Assembly (NCBI GenBank): GCA_964551645.1
Contig: CAZKDV010000009.1
Location: forward strand, 1 to 42,512
Direction of reading: 5' to 3'
Length of the DNA stretch: 42,512 nt
From: CAZKDV01 sp964551645
GTDB taxonomy: Bacteria; Bacteroidota; Bacteroidia; Bacteroidales; DTU049
Positions 16,388-25,321 of this stretch are shown one piece after another. Every line of letters starts with the position of its first letter. The stretch's first letter is position 1. The position numbers and the translations under genes are program-made. The notes beneath the pieces are model-generated. The model made no database searches and had not been told where the DNA came from. It saw only the letters and a list, made by a program, of their open reading frames with translations.

Positions 16388-16397
16388 ATATAAAGCT

Positions 16398-17285
16398 ATG
16401 AAAACAAAAATATTTCTTTTTTATATTATCCTTTGCTTTACTTGGCAAGTAAAAGCACAAATAGGAAACAATAACACGATTGTCAATGATCATAGTGAAT
16501 GGTCAATATTAGGAATTATTGTCTGTCCCGGATGTCCTGTTTGGACACAATATGTTTATTTTGATGGAGATTCAGTTGTTGCTGAGCATTCTTATAAAAA
16601 AGTATTTTCATGTGACGACAAATTACACGAAAACATCAAATATGAAGGATTAATCAGAGAACAAAACCAAAAAACATATTTTATTTCTGCTAATTCCGAA
16701 ACGGAATATTTATTGTATGATTTTTCATTAGAAGAGGGTATGATTTTTAATTATATAGAGATACCTGAATATCCTGTATCACTATATGTTAAAAAAGTTG
16801 ATTTTGTAGAAATTGGTGGTGTTCAATTAAAACAAATTCAATTGACAGAACCTCCTCCTTATGACTATTTTGTACGTGCAACATGGATAGAAAATATAGG
16901 TAGTTTGTACGGATTATTTTATCCATGTGGTATGCTAAAGACCGGTAGTCTTAGAGAATTATTATGTTATTTTCAAAATGACGAATTGGTTTACAAAAAT
17001 CCTGTCTATTCAGAATGTTATTATGATAATCTCACTTCTGTACAAACAGTGGTAATTGATGATTGTTATATTTATCCTAATCCTTTTAAAAATATTGTAT
17101 TTATTTCTACAAACAATGTAGGATATGTTGAAATTTTTGATGTTTTGGGAAAGACTGTTTATTATTCGGAAATAAATATTGGAATTAATGAAATTTCAAC
17201 ATCTTATTTTCTTAAGGGCATATATTTCATTAAAATACATCAAAAAGATAATAGTATAAACAGTTTTAAAATTATTAAGTTATGA
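16398..17285 (+). CDS. Secreted T9SS cargo protein of unknown function
   Basis: This 295-residue protein has a signal peptide ending near QVKAQ (about residue 21) and a Cys-containing N-terminal region (IVCPGCPVW). The C-terminal T9SS sorting domain begins IYPNPFKNIVFI and ends YFLKGIYFIKIHQKD with a final KIIKL. The last roughly 65 nt are nearly identical to the end of the next gene, indicating recent duplication or gene conversion. Its stop overlaps the next start (ATGA at 17282-17285), which couples their translation. No catalytic motif is visible. Confidence 0.85.
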   Translation: MKTKIFLFYIILCFTWQVKAQIGNNNTIVNDHSEWSILGIIVCPGCPVWTQYVYFDGDSVVAEHSYKKVFSCDDKLHENIKYEGLIREQNQKTYFISANSETEYLLYDFSLEEGMIFNYIEIPEYPVSLYVKKVDFVEIGGVQLKQIQLTEPPPYDYFVRATWIENIGSLYGLFYPCGMLKTGSLRELLCYFQNDELVYKNPVYSECYYDNLTSVQTVVIDDCYIYPNPFKNIVFISTNNVGYVEIFDVLGKTVYYSEINIGINEISTSYFLKGIYFIKIHQKDNSINSFKIIKL

Positions 17286-17300
17286 AAAAACTAATTTTTC
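17223..17300 (+). repeat. Junction repeat, copy 1 (stop/start boundary of T9SS genes)
   Basis: This 78-bp segment spans the end of one cargo gene and the start of the next. It matches 18158-18235 with about three differences. It encodes the final residues YFIKIHQKDNSIN-x-FKIIKL, the overlapping ATGA, and MKKLIF of the following gene. Confidence 0.85.
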
Positions 17301-18220
17301 TAATTTTTATTGTACTTAGTAACTTATTGCATGCCCAAAGTGAATTTGCTCCAATTGGGGCGGAGTGGTATTATTCTGAGCCTTACAGTTTAACTTCTAT
17401 GCCATCGGAGCAAAATTACATATTGTTTAGGGTAGTTGGCGATACCATCATTAACGAAATGAACTCCAAAAAAATTGAACTGCTTTTCAATGGAACAACA
17501 GCCCTATGTGTTGAGTTTATTGCACAGATTGACGATACGATTTATTATTTTAACACTAACACTCAGCAGTTTCAAGTTCTTTATAATTTTTCAGCAAATA
17601 TTGGTGAAATTATAACTGTTCACCATCAACACTTTATTCCAAATTGTGGGACTTTATTTAATTTAATTGATTCAGTTCCAAACTTCCAATACAAAATAGT
17701 AAATATTGACAGTATATTTATCTCCGAAAGATGGCTTAAAAGACAAACTGTTGAAATGTTAAATTTTGATGATTATTGGGGTTTTGGTTTTCCAAATGGA
17801 CAATTTGCTTACATTCTTGAAGGAATAGGAAGTCTTACATATTTTTTTGGCAGAGCTAATGCAATTATACCTGAAATGTCAGCACCAATGTTGAGATGTT
17901 ATTCTGATAATATCATTGAATATAAAAACGAAGAATGGATACATGATTGTTTTTATGTAACAAATTTAGCTAAAAATAATTTTGAGTCAAATGATATTTA
18001 TGTTTATCCAACAATTTTTTCAGATGAAATATTTTTTAAATATAACATAAAACCAATAAATCAAGTAATAGAGATATTAGATTCAAATGGAAATGAAATA
18101 ATAAAAGTAGAAGGAGAAATATCTAATATTAATACAACAGCACTTGCAAAAGGTATTTATTTCATTAAAATACATCAAAAAGATAATAGTATAAACAATT
18201 TTAAAATTATAAAGTTATGA
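17282..18220 (+). CDS. Secreted T9SS cargo protein, GAEWY family paralogue
   Basis: This 312-residue paralogue of the protein at 15217 has the same signal peptide and mature start (EFAPIGAEWYY) and a related Cys motif (IPNCGTLF). Its C-terminal sorting domain starts at VYPTIFSDEIFF, where the usual YPNP is YPTI, and ends GIYFIKIHQKDN and KIIKL. It overlaps the genes on either side by 4 bp, so 16398-18912 is one translationally coupled unit. Its function is unknown. The mosaic of a start shared with one neighbour and an end shared with another suggests recombination at gene junctions. Confidence 0.85.
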   Translation: MKKLIFLIFIVLSNLLHAQSEFAPIGAEWYYSEPYSLTSMPSEQNYILFRVVGDTIINEMNSKKIELLFNGTTALCVEFIAQIDDTIYYFNTNTQQFQVLYNFSANIGEIITVHHQHFIPNCGTLFNLIDSVPNFQYKIVNIDSIFISERWLKRQTVEMLNFDDYWGFGFPNGQFAYILEGIGSLTYFFGRANAIIPEMSAPMLRCYSDNIIEYKNEEWIHDCFYVTNLAKNNFESNDIYVYPTIFSDEIFFKYNIKPINQVIEILDSNGNEIIKVEGEISNINTTALAKGIYFIKIHQKDNSINNFKIIKL

Positions 18221-18235
18221 AAAAATTAATTTTTA
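18158..18235 (+). repeat. Junction repeat, copy 2
   Basis: This is the second copy of the 78-bp junction sequence, displaced by 935 bp from the first. A repeat covering both a stop and a start is a natural substrate for unequal recombination that adds or removes one whole cargo gene. Confidence 0.85.
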
Positions 18236-18912
18236 TTTTTATTGCAGCAAGTGTTTTTAGTAATTTCTTTTTATCGAAAGAAGTTGTTGCACAATCTTGT
18301 GGTATTGACAGTATTTATATCATACCTGAAAATCCAACAGAATTTGATTCAATACAAGTTGTTTACATTGCTACATTTATTTCTGGTCCGGTATATGCTT
18401 TTTCAATGGATATTCAGGAGGAAGGTAAGGATATTAAAATATTTGCTAAATATTGTCGAGGGGGAGCACAAGTTATAATTACAATATCCGATACATTGAA
18501 TATTGGAATTTATAAAGATGGGAAATATAATTTAATTTATGATGCTGAAGATTATTCATGCTGGGTTGATGCAGATACAACTCTTTATGGCTCTTGTGTT
18601 GGTTATTCATTATCATTTGTAGTAGGGTCGGGAGCTGGAATAGATGAAGTTACGCTTGACAATTCTTTTTCCTTATATCCCAATCCCGCAGATAATGAAT
18701 TTGTGCTTGAAAGTAAAATGTTTGACACTGAGGATATAAGCATTGAAATATATAGTATTTGTGGTAAAAGATTTTTTCCAAACTATTATCATAATATTTC
18801 AAATGCTTCAATCAATGTACATGTGAATGAACTTTCTCAAGGAATGTATTATATACGGGTGTTGAGAAACAAAGAAGTTATTGGATTAAAAAAATGGATT
18901 AAAATGGGTTAA
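18217..18912 (+). CDS. Secreted T9SS cargo protein of unknown function
   Basis: This 231-residue protein has an N-terminal signal peptide ending near VVAQS (about residue 26). A beta-rich domain begins CGIDSIYIIPENPTEFDSI, a pattern seen in Bacteroidota Ig-like or sandwich domains. A T9SS sorting domain starts at LYPNPADNEFVLE and ends LSQGMYYIRVLRNKEV with WIKMG. It is the last gene of the coupled array, with its start overlapping the previous stop. The middle region has four cysteines that could form disulfides. No enzymatic residues are evident. Confidence 0.82.
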   Translation: MKKLIFIFIAASVFSNFFLSKEVVAQSCGIDSIYIIPENPTEFDSIQVVYIATFISGPVYAFSMDIQEEGKDIKIFAKYCRGGAQVIITISDTLNIGIYKDGKYNLIYDAEDYSCWVDADTTLYGSCVGYSLSFVVGSGAGIDEVTLDNSFSLYPNPADNEFVLESKMFDTEDISIEIYSICGKRFFPNYYHNISNASINVHVNELSQGMYYIRVLRNKEVIGLKKWIKMG

Positions 18913-19058
18913 TTTCATTGTGCAAGCATACTTTACCTTATTGCTGTTTTTGGTCAGTATAATTGTTTTTGGCATAAAAAGCCCAAAATATTGCGTAATT
19001 GAACAAATATGCTAAGTTTATTACATTTGCTAACAGAAATGGAAATGATTTATGGCTT

Positions 19059-19706
19059 TTAGTACTCTATTGTGTATTCTGCAAGGCTGAAAGCAGGGCA
19101 ATATAAAGAGTCGGTATAAATATTAGTTTGTTTGTCTTTTTTTACATTTCTGACAAAGTGTATGTTCATATTTCCGTAAAACTTACAAACAATGGTAGTA
19201 TCAAACATTTCGCCTATACCTTGATAAGGTGTTTTTGAGCAGCAATCGGCACACATTTCATCTGCATTAGTAAAATAGAATATAATCAAGTCGTTTTCAT
19301 CGTATGGATATTTGTTTATTAGTCGCACTTGAATGTAGCCAGAAGAATATAGTTCGAGATTTTGTTCATAAAAGGATTGATTATCAAATACATTTGCCGA
19401 AAATTCAATTTGCTTTGAAAAATAATCGTCTTTGTGTGCAATAAGTTTGTATGAGTCGCTTTTTTCTTTTGGTATATTCATTTCATAGTATCCATCTGGG
19501 TTTGAAGTAGTTTTAGCAATTTGCCTAAACCCTGATGAATATACCCCCGAAGCAATTCCTTTGGCAAACAGAGTAACATTTACTTTGTCAATATCAGATT
19601 GGTCGGATTTGTCAAAAACATACCCGTTTATTTTTATATAATCTGTTTTTTTACATGATGTAAACAGCACTAACACAATTAAAAATAAGCGGATATAATA
19701 TTTCAT
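19059..19706 (-). CDS. Lipoprotein with carboxypeptidase-regulatory-like domain
   Basis: This 215-residue protein has a lipoprotein signal peptide with lipobox VLFTSC-KK (Cys18). A domain of about 90 residues follows, starting IKINGYVFDKSDQSDIDKV and including TTSNPDGYYEMNIPK. This is the beta-sandwich pattern of carboxypeptidase regulatory-like domains. The C-terminal half is unique and has a CADCC motif. It is expected to be anchored in a membrane facing the periplasm or on the cell surface. It lies 4 bp downstream of the E1 fusion gene on the same strand and may be co-transcribed, but no functional link is apparent. Confidence 0.75.
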   Translation of the reverse strand: MKYYIRLFLIVLVLFTSCKKTDYIKINGYVFDKSDQSDIDKVNVTLFAKGIASGVYSSGFRQIAKTTSNPDGYYEMNIPKEKSDSYKLIAHKDDYFSKQIEFSANVFDNQSFYEQNLELYSSGYIQVRLINKYPYDENDLIIFYFTNADEMCADCCSKTPYQGIGEMFDTTIVCKFYGNMNIHFVRNVKKDKQTNIYTDSLYCPAFSLAEYTIEY

Positions 19707-19710
19707 TGTT

Positions 19711-22125
19711 TTAATATAATTTTTGAAATTTCTGAGGATTATATTCGTGCATCATAGTGTAAACGGCATCAAACACATTTTCTGCATTAGGATTAGAAAA
19801 ATAGTCGCCATCGGTGCTATAAGCAGGTCGGTGAGGCATTGCAGTTAAGCATTTAGGATTGGCATCAAGTAAGAAATATCCTTTTTGAACTTCCAAAACT
19901 TGGTGCATCATAAATGCAGTTGCTCCGCCCGGCACATCTTCATCGAAAAATAGAATTTTGTTAGTTTTTTTGAGTGAATCATAAATAATATGATCAATAT
20001 CAAAAGGAAGCAATGTTTGAACATCAATCAACTCAACGCTAATTCCAAACTCTTCAATTTGTGGCATAGCTTCTTCGGCAATTTTTACGCATGAACCGTA
20101 AGTAACAATGGTAATGTCGGTACCTTCTTTCAAAATCTCAGGTTTCCCCAAAGGTACTGTATAATTGCCTATGTTTGAAGGTTTGCGTTCTCTGATACGA
20201 TATCCGTTCAAAGGTTCAATAATTAGTGCTGGGTCGTCAGATTGCATCATGGTGTTGTAAAAACCTGCTGCTTGCGTCATATTTCTGGGAACTAGCACAT
20301 ACATCCCTCTAATTGCATTGATTACCATACTCAAAGCAGAGCCTGAATGCCAAACTCCTTCTAATCTATGCCCTCTTGTTGCAATGATGGCAGGTGCTTT
20401 TTGAAATCCTTTTGTACGGTATCTGAGAGTAGCCAAATCATCGCTCAACAATTCAAGTCCGTACAATAAATAATCAAAATACTGTATTTCGGCAATTGGT
20501 CGCAATCCTCTCATCGCCATGCCTATAGCTTGTCCAACTATGGTTGCTTCACGAATGCCGGTATCAAAAACTCTGTTTTTACCATATTTTTCTTGAAGTC
20601 CTTCCCATGTTTGATTAACACCTCCAATTTGTCCGACATCTTCTCCAAAAGCAACTGCTTCGGGATATTTTGAGAATAGAACATCAAAATTATCTCTGAT
20701 AATTTCTCTGCCCGGCACTAAGGGTGCATCTTTATCATATTCAACAGCAATTTCTTTAACATTGAGTGCCGAAAATTTTGTTTCGCTATACAAATGCGAG
20801 CTATATTTTTCATATCCGTCTTTGTTTGCTTCGGCAATCCATTGCATAACATTATCTTTCATTGGTTTATCATACGAGCATGTGTGGCAGAAATAACGAA
20901 GTATTTTTTTTGCAGACGATATTACATCTTTTCTGATGGGTTCGGCAATTCTATTTAATTCGTTAATAACTTCTTCCACTCTGGCTATCTTTTCACAATG
21001 GCAATCGGATATTTGAACTATATCCGTCAAGCTTTGCTTCATTTGAGATATAGGTTTTTGAAAATTGCTCCATGCTGCTTTTTGAGCGTGTTTAACAGCA
21101 ATATCTGCATCATTTTCTATTTTGCTCAATTCTTCTTCATCAGCGATATTGTTTTCCAATATCCATTTTCTCATCTTAGTAATGCCGTCATATTCTTTTT
21201 CCCATTCAAGTCTTTCTTGTGATTTATATCGCTCGTGTGAACCCGAAGTGCTGTGTCCTTGTGGTTGTGTACATTCGGTAATATGAAACAAAACAGGAAT
21301 ATGTTCATTTCTGCATTTTTCAATGCCTTCTTGATAGATTTGAATTAAATTTTCGTAATCCCAAGCTTTGGCTTTATAAATTAATATTCCATTTGGACTA
21401 TTTTTGGTATGTTGAAAACCCGATAATGCTTCAGAAATACTGTCTTTTACGGTTTGTAAGTCTCTTGTAACCGAAATGCCGTATCCATCATCCCAAACGG
21501 AAATAGCAAGAGGAACTTTAAGAACGGCAGCAGCATTCATGGTTTCAAAGAAATGCCCTTCGGAAGTTGAGGCATCTCCGATTGTTCCAAATGCAACTTC
21601 ATTTCCTTTTACAGAAAACTGTGTAAGTTGGTCTAAATTTCGATTTTCTCTAAATAGCTTTGAAGTGAGTGCAAGTCCAAGCAAGCGAGGCATTTGTCCG
21701 GCAGTAGGCGAAATATCAGCTGAAATGTTTTTTAAATCTGATAAATTTAACCAATTGCCATCTTTATCAAGCGTATGAGAGGCAAAGTGATTGTTCATAA
21801 GCCTTCCGCTATTTGCAGGATTGAAGTTGGTATCGGTATCTCCGTATAATTGTGCAAAAAATTCTTCAAGAGAAAAAAGACCGGCAGCCATCATAAATGT
21901 TTGGTCTCTATAATATCCCGAACGCCAGTCTCCTTTTTGAAAAACTTTTGCCATTGCTAATTGCGGAATTTCTTTGCCGTCTCCAAATATTCCAAATTTG
22001 GCTTTCCCGGTCAATACTTCTTTGCGTCCCAAAATACTTGCTTTTCTGCTTTGCACAGCAATTGAATAGTCAGATAAAACTTCTTGTTTATCAAGTAGTT
22101 GTTTGTTATTTTTAGAATTACTCAT
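19711..22125 (-). CDS. Fused alpha/beta E1 component of a 2-oxoacid (branched-chain-type) dehydrogenase complex
   Basis: This 804-residue protein joins an E1-alpha-like, thiamine-diphosphate-binding half (about 20-360) to an E1-beta-like half (about 460-790). The first half has FGDGKEIPQLA, WRSGYYRDQTFMMA and TPP-loop sequence GDASTSEGHFFETMNAAAV. The second half has VAFGEDVGQIGGV, DTGIREATIVGQAIGMAM, ATRGHRLEGVWHSGSA and TYGSCVKIAEEA. E1 decarboxylates a 2-oxoacid and transfers the acyl group to lipoyl-E2. This fused form is common in Bacteroidota, and the substrate (branched-chain oxoacids or pyruvate) cannot be fixed from sequence. The E2 and E3 genes are not in this window. Confidence 0.88.
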   Translation of the reverse strand: MSNSKNNKQLLDKQEVLSDYSIAVQSRKASILGRKEVLTGKAKFGIFGDGKEIPQLAMAKVFQKGDWRSGYYRDQTFMMAAGLFSLEEFFAQLYGDTDTNFNPANSGRLMNNHFASHTLDKDGNWLNLSDLKNISADISPTAGQMPRLLGLALTSKLFRENRNLDQLTQFSVKGNEVAFGTIGDASTSEGHFFETMNAAAVLKVPLAISVWDDGYGISVTRDLQTVKDSISEALSGFQHTKNSPNGILIYKAKAWDYENLIQIYQEGIEKCRNEHIPVLFHITECTQPQGHSTSGSHERYKSQERLEWEKEYDGITKMRKWILENNIADEEELSKIENDADIAVKHAQKAAWSNFQKPISQMKQSLTDIVQISDCHCEKIARVEEVINELNRIAEPIRKDVISSAKKILRYFCHTCSYDKPMKDNVMQWIAEANKDGYEKYSSHLYSETKFSALNVKEIAVEYDKDAPLVPGREIIRDNFDVLFSKYPEAVAFGEDVGQIGGVNQTWEGLQEKYGKNRVFDTGIREATIVGQAIGMAMRGLRPIAEIQYFDYLLYGLELLSDDLATLRYRTKGFQKAPAIIATRGHRLEGVWHSGSALSMVINAIRGMYVLVPRNMTQAAGFYNTMMQSDDPALIIEPLNGYRIRERKPSNIGNYTVPLGKPEILKEGTDITIVTYGSCVKIAEEAMPQIEEFGISVELIDVQTLLPFDIDHIIYDSLKKTNKILFFDEDVPGGATAFMMHQVLEVQKGYFLLDANPKCLTAMPHRPAYSTDGDYFSNPNAENVFDAVYTMMHEYNPQKFQKLY

Positions 22126-22379
22126 TGAAATACTCTTTTATTTAAATTAAAGTATAAAATTACAACTTTTTGGTTAAATGATAAAATGTTGTTGTTTTTG
22201 CATTATTTTTATGTGCTATCGCATGTTCAAATAGTTTTACCCAAAGAGTATAAAAATTAAGTTTTTTTATAAGCTATTTTCATAATTAAACTACAAATTC
22301 ATAAAAGTTAATACTTTTGCTAAGTGTAGGATAAATGAGATTAACTAATGGATATTTCAAAAAGTTTAAAAGTTCAATT
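22126..22379. other. Divergent intergenic region
   Basis: This AT-rich region separates the divergent E1 and DUF2279-like genes. A TACTTTTG box at 22312-22319 fits the Bacteroidota -7 consensus for the rightward gene, but no good -33 TTG was found. I see no other gene. Confidence 0.35.
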
Positions 22380-23282
22380 ATGAACAAACGCATCGTCATT
22401 TTTTTCTGTTTGTTGTTATCATTAAAGTTATATAGCCAAAGCGAACAAAATATAGATTCTTTGGTGAATTGCAAAGCAAGAAAGCAAATTGTTACAATTG
22501 GCTTGGCTGGAACTTATGCAACTGCTATGACTGGACTGTATCAGTTGTGGTATGCTGATTATCCACAAAGCAAGTTTCATTTTTTTAATGATAACAAAGA
22601 GTGGTTGCAAATGGACAAAGCAGGACACATGTTTACTTCATATATGCTTGGAAGTGTGGGGCATCAATTGTTAAACTATGCTTGCACAAATGAAAAAAAA
22701 TCAATTTTTATTGGGGGCAGTGTTGGATTAATATTTTTGACAACTATTGAGATTTTTGATGGATTTTCGGCAGAGTGGGGAGCTTCGTGGGGTGATGTTA
22801 TCGCAAATACTTTGGGATATGGATTATTTGTGGGGCAGCAGTATTTTTTTGATGAGCAAATTATAAAATATAAATTTTCTTTTTCTCCTTCGCTTTATGC
22901 AAAATACAGACCTGAACTTTTAGGTAAAAACACTTATACTCAACTACTTAAAGATTATAATGCTCAAACATATTGGTTTTCTTTTCATCCTGAAATTTTT
23001 TCTAGTAAAAAGTCAGAAAACATAATTCCTGATTGGATAAACATTTCATTGGGTTATAGTGCAGATGGCATGTTAGGCGGCTTTGAAAATCCAAAAAACT
23101 TTTCATCTTTTGAAAGGCAACGACAGTATTATGTTTCCTTAGATATTGATTATAACAAAATTAAAACTAATTCAAAATTTTTACAAAAAGTGTTCTATCT
23201 TGCTAATTTTACTAAGTTTCCTTTTCCTGCTTTGTGTTTTAGCGAAAAAAGTGGCTTAAGACTTATTCCTCTATATTTTTAG
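22380..23282 (+). CDS. DUF2279/YfiM-like membrane-associated protein
   Basis: This 300-residue protein has a signal peptide (MNKRIVIFFCLLLSLKLYSQ). A hydrophobic domain follows, with LYQLWYADYPQSKFHFFND, a KAGHMFTSYML segment, FDGFSAEWGASWGD and ANTLGYG. The DKAGH and D-x5-EWGAS patterns are those of DUF2279, a family of unknown function in Bacteroidota outer membranes. The C-terminal half alternates like a beta-barrel. ATG 22380 places the signal peptide at the start; an in-frame ATG at 22335 would add 15 non-signal residues. It converges with the next gene with no spacer. Confidence 0.72.
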   Translation: MNKRIVIFFCLLLSLKLYSQSEQNIDSLVNCKARKQIVTIGLAGTYATAMTGLYQLWYADYPQSKFHFFNDNKEWLQMDKAGHMFTSYMLGSVGHQLLNYACTNEKKSIFIGGSVGLIFLTTIEIFDGFSAEWGASWGDVIANTLGYGLFVGQQYFFDEQIIKYKFSFSPSLYAKYRPELLGKNTYTQLLKDYNAQTYWFSFHPEIFSSKKSENIIPDWINISLGYSADGMLGGFENPKNFSSFERQRQYYVSLDIDYNKIKTNSKFLQKVFYLANFTKFPFPALCFSEKSGLRLIPLYF

Positions 23283-23693
23283 CTAATCCAATTCTTGGTA
23301 ATTGAGCCAATACAGTAATGTTACAAATGCTGTTGTAATCATAGTTAACATTGTAGAAACAATAATTAAGAATAATACTTTAGATGTAAAATAAATCCAA
23401 AATCCTTGTTTTTTATTGTGCCACATCTGTAATGCTCCGAAAAATGTCATTATTGTTATTAATAACAATATAATAATTATAAAAACTTCAGAGCCTTGAG
23501 GTAAATTAAGTTTACTTATTAGAGTGGCAGTAGAAATGATGATAGATGGTTTACTAAATAAAATAGAAGTGTATGATACAAAACTAGATCCACTTACAAA
23601 AAGGGTCATTAAGCATAAAAATGTTAACAATGCAGGTCTTCTTTGCAAAGAGATTTCTTTCTGTTCGTTGTATTGCAAGTAACCAGATTCCAT
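23283..23693 (-). CDS. Small multi-pass membrane protein of unknown function
   Basis: This 136-residue protein has a short cytoplasmic N-terminus (MESGYLQYNEQKEISLQRR), then about four hydrophobic segments (near 21-43, 69-90, 95-115 and 109-130). It contains a charged WHNKKQGFW turn. Similar short proteins in Bacteroidota are annotated only as hypothetical membrane proteins. Its stop codon abuts the stop of the convergent gene. It has its own upstream spacer of about 90 bp after the PBP4 gene. Confidence 0.65.
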   Translation of the reverse strand: MESGYLQYNEQKEISLQRRPALLTFLCLMTLFVSGSSFVSYTSILFSKPSIIISTATLISKLNLPQGSEVFIIIILLLITIMTFFGALQMWHNKKQGFWIYFTSKVLFLIIVSTMLTMITTAFVTLLYWLNYQELD

Positions 23694-23780
23694 TCCTTAA
23701 TTTTTGTATTATAATAAGGCTTGCAAAAATACAAAAATAATTCTCGAATAACAAAAATATTTTAATGAGTCAAATTAAAA

Positions 23781-25247
23781 TTAATAGTATAAAGCAATTA
23801 GGAGTGTTTCTATTTTTTGTTTTAATTCTGATGTATTTATTGAATGTCCATTTATTATGAATGCAAAAGTGATTAAATCTCCATTTTTGTTCGTAATATA
23901 CCCTGCTATGCTTCGGATATTTGACATGCTTCCGGTTTTTGCTCGTATATTATTTTCAGCAATGCTTTTTTTAAACCAATTGCTTAAAGTTCCGGTTTTA
24001 CCAGCAATAGAAAGACTATTATAGAAATTTTGGAAATAATCTCGTTTTGAAATAATTGTTAAATAGTTTGTTAGAAAATCAGTTGTAAGCAAATTTTTAC
24101 GACTTAAACCGCTTCCATCTTCAATTTGTATTTTTGAAACATCTATTCCGACTGATTTCCATATTTCTGTGATACTTTCACTCGCACTTTTATAATCAGT
24201 TTGTTGTTTGTGTAAATATGCAATACTTCTAAAAACAGCCTCACTACTCATGTTGTGACTGTTTGTGTTAATTAATTCAATAATTTTATGAATATGCGGA
24301 GACAAATGAGTATAAAAACTTGTATAGTTAATCGTATCTGAAGAGTATTTTACTTTAATATTGCCATTAATTTGTATTTCTTTGTGATTAAGGAATTTCA
24401 TTAAGAAATATCCATAACTGGCAGCTGGATTTGGATTTGCTCCATAAATAGTAAACTCTTTTCTTTCGCTCGGAATTGTTCCAATTATAACATATTTTGA
24501 TTGCAAAGGAGAACTAAAAATATATGCGTTGTCGCCTGAGTTTTTGGGTCCACTTGTTAGTATGTTTATATATTCAATTGAATCAGGATGAAAGTCAGTA
24601 TAAATTATTTGTGTAGGTGAGCCAATAGTTTGTCCTGATTGAAAAGTAATTTTGATTCTGTTTTCATTGATATTTAAACTGCTAACACCTGAGCCATAGT
24701 AATTTCCAACATCTTCCCAAAGATAGCCCGGGGGTTGCAGAGTATATCCAAAAAGCGAAGCATCTGCAATGATGTTGCCGTTTATATTTGATATTTGTAA
24801 TTGTTTGAGCTTATTATATACTTTTGTAAATACACTATCAATAGTAGTTTCTTTTCCAAAATAAGTATTTCCTAATGTAGGGTCGCCGTATCCTTTAATA
24901 AGTATGTCTCCATCTAAAACTCCATTTTTATTTATCTTTCCTTTATAGCCAAATACTGTTTTAAACCTGAAATTTTTGGAAATTTCTAAGATTGTCCCTG
25001 TTGTTAAAATTTTTAATGTAGAAGCAGGAACAAGCCTTAGTTGTTCGTTATGTGATGCTATGACGCTATCCTGTGTAATGTTGTAAGCAGAAAATGCCCA
25101 ACTTGCACCATCTAAATCTTTACTTTTTTTCCATTTCTCAAGCTCTAATTCAATTTTTTGATGTTTGTTGTCTTTAACATAGCAATATGAAGTTGCAAAA
25201 ACGAATGTAATAAGCAATACACTTATTTTCAATAATCTAAATGGCAT
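23781..25247 (-). CDS. dacB: D-alanyl-D-alanine carboxypeptidase/endopeptidase, PBP4 type (peptidase S13)
   Basis: This 488-residue periplasmic penicillin-binding protein has an N-terminal signal segment (about 1-21). The S-x-x-K motif is S76-T-L-K79 in VPASTLKI, the S-x-N motif is in NTNSHNMSSE, and the K-T-G motif is in IAGKTGTLSN. The large insert between SxxK and SxN is typical of S13 enzymes, which trim the D-Ala from peptidoglycan stem peptides or cleave cross-links. IEDGSGLSRKN is the usual family signature. It is divergent from phoH across a 74-bp spacer. Confidence 0.92.
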   Translation of the reverse strand: MPFRLLKISVLLITFVFATSYCYVKDNKHQKIELELEKWKKSKDLDGASWAFSAYNITQDSVIASHNEQLRLVPASTLKILTTGTILEISKNFRFKTVFGYKGKINKNGVLDGDILIKGYGDPTLGNTYFGKETTIDSVFTKVYNKLKQLQISNINGNIIADASLFGYTLQPPGYLWEDVGNYYGSGVSSLNINENRIKITFQSGQTIGSPTQIIYTDFHPDSIEYINILTSGPKNSGDNAYIFSSPLQSKYVIIGTIPSERKEFTIYGANPNPAASYGYFLMKFLNHKEIQINGNIKVKYSSDTINYTSFYTHLSPHIHKIIELINTNSHNMSSEAVFRSIAYLHKQQTDYKSASESITEIWKSVGIDVSKIQIEDGSGLSRKNLLTTDFLTNYLTIISKRDYFQNFYNSLSIAGKTGTLSNWFKKSIAENNIRAKTGSMSNIRSIAGYITNKNGDLITFAFIINGHSINTSELKQKIETLLIALYY

Positions 25248-25295
25248 AAATAATCTGTTAGTTGTAAATAATTTACAAAGTTTAAAAAAAGTTTC

Positions 25296-25303
25296 TACAT
25301 TTG
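25296..25303 (+). promoter_or_regulatory. Predicted promoter -7 box for phoH
   Basis: TACATTTG matches TAnnTTTG and lies 18 bp before the phoH start at 25322. A TTG at the ideal -33 distance was not seen. Confidence 0.35.
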
Positions 25304-25321
25304 TATTAATTAAAGTAGGAT

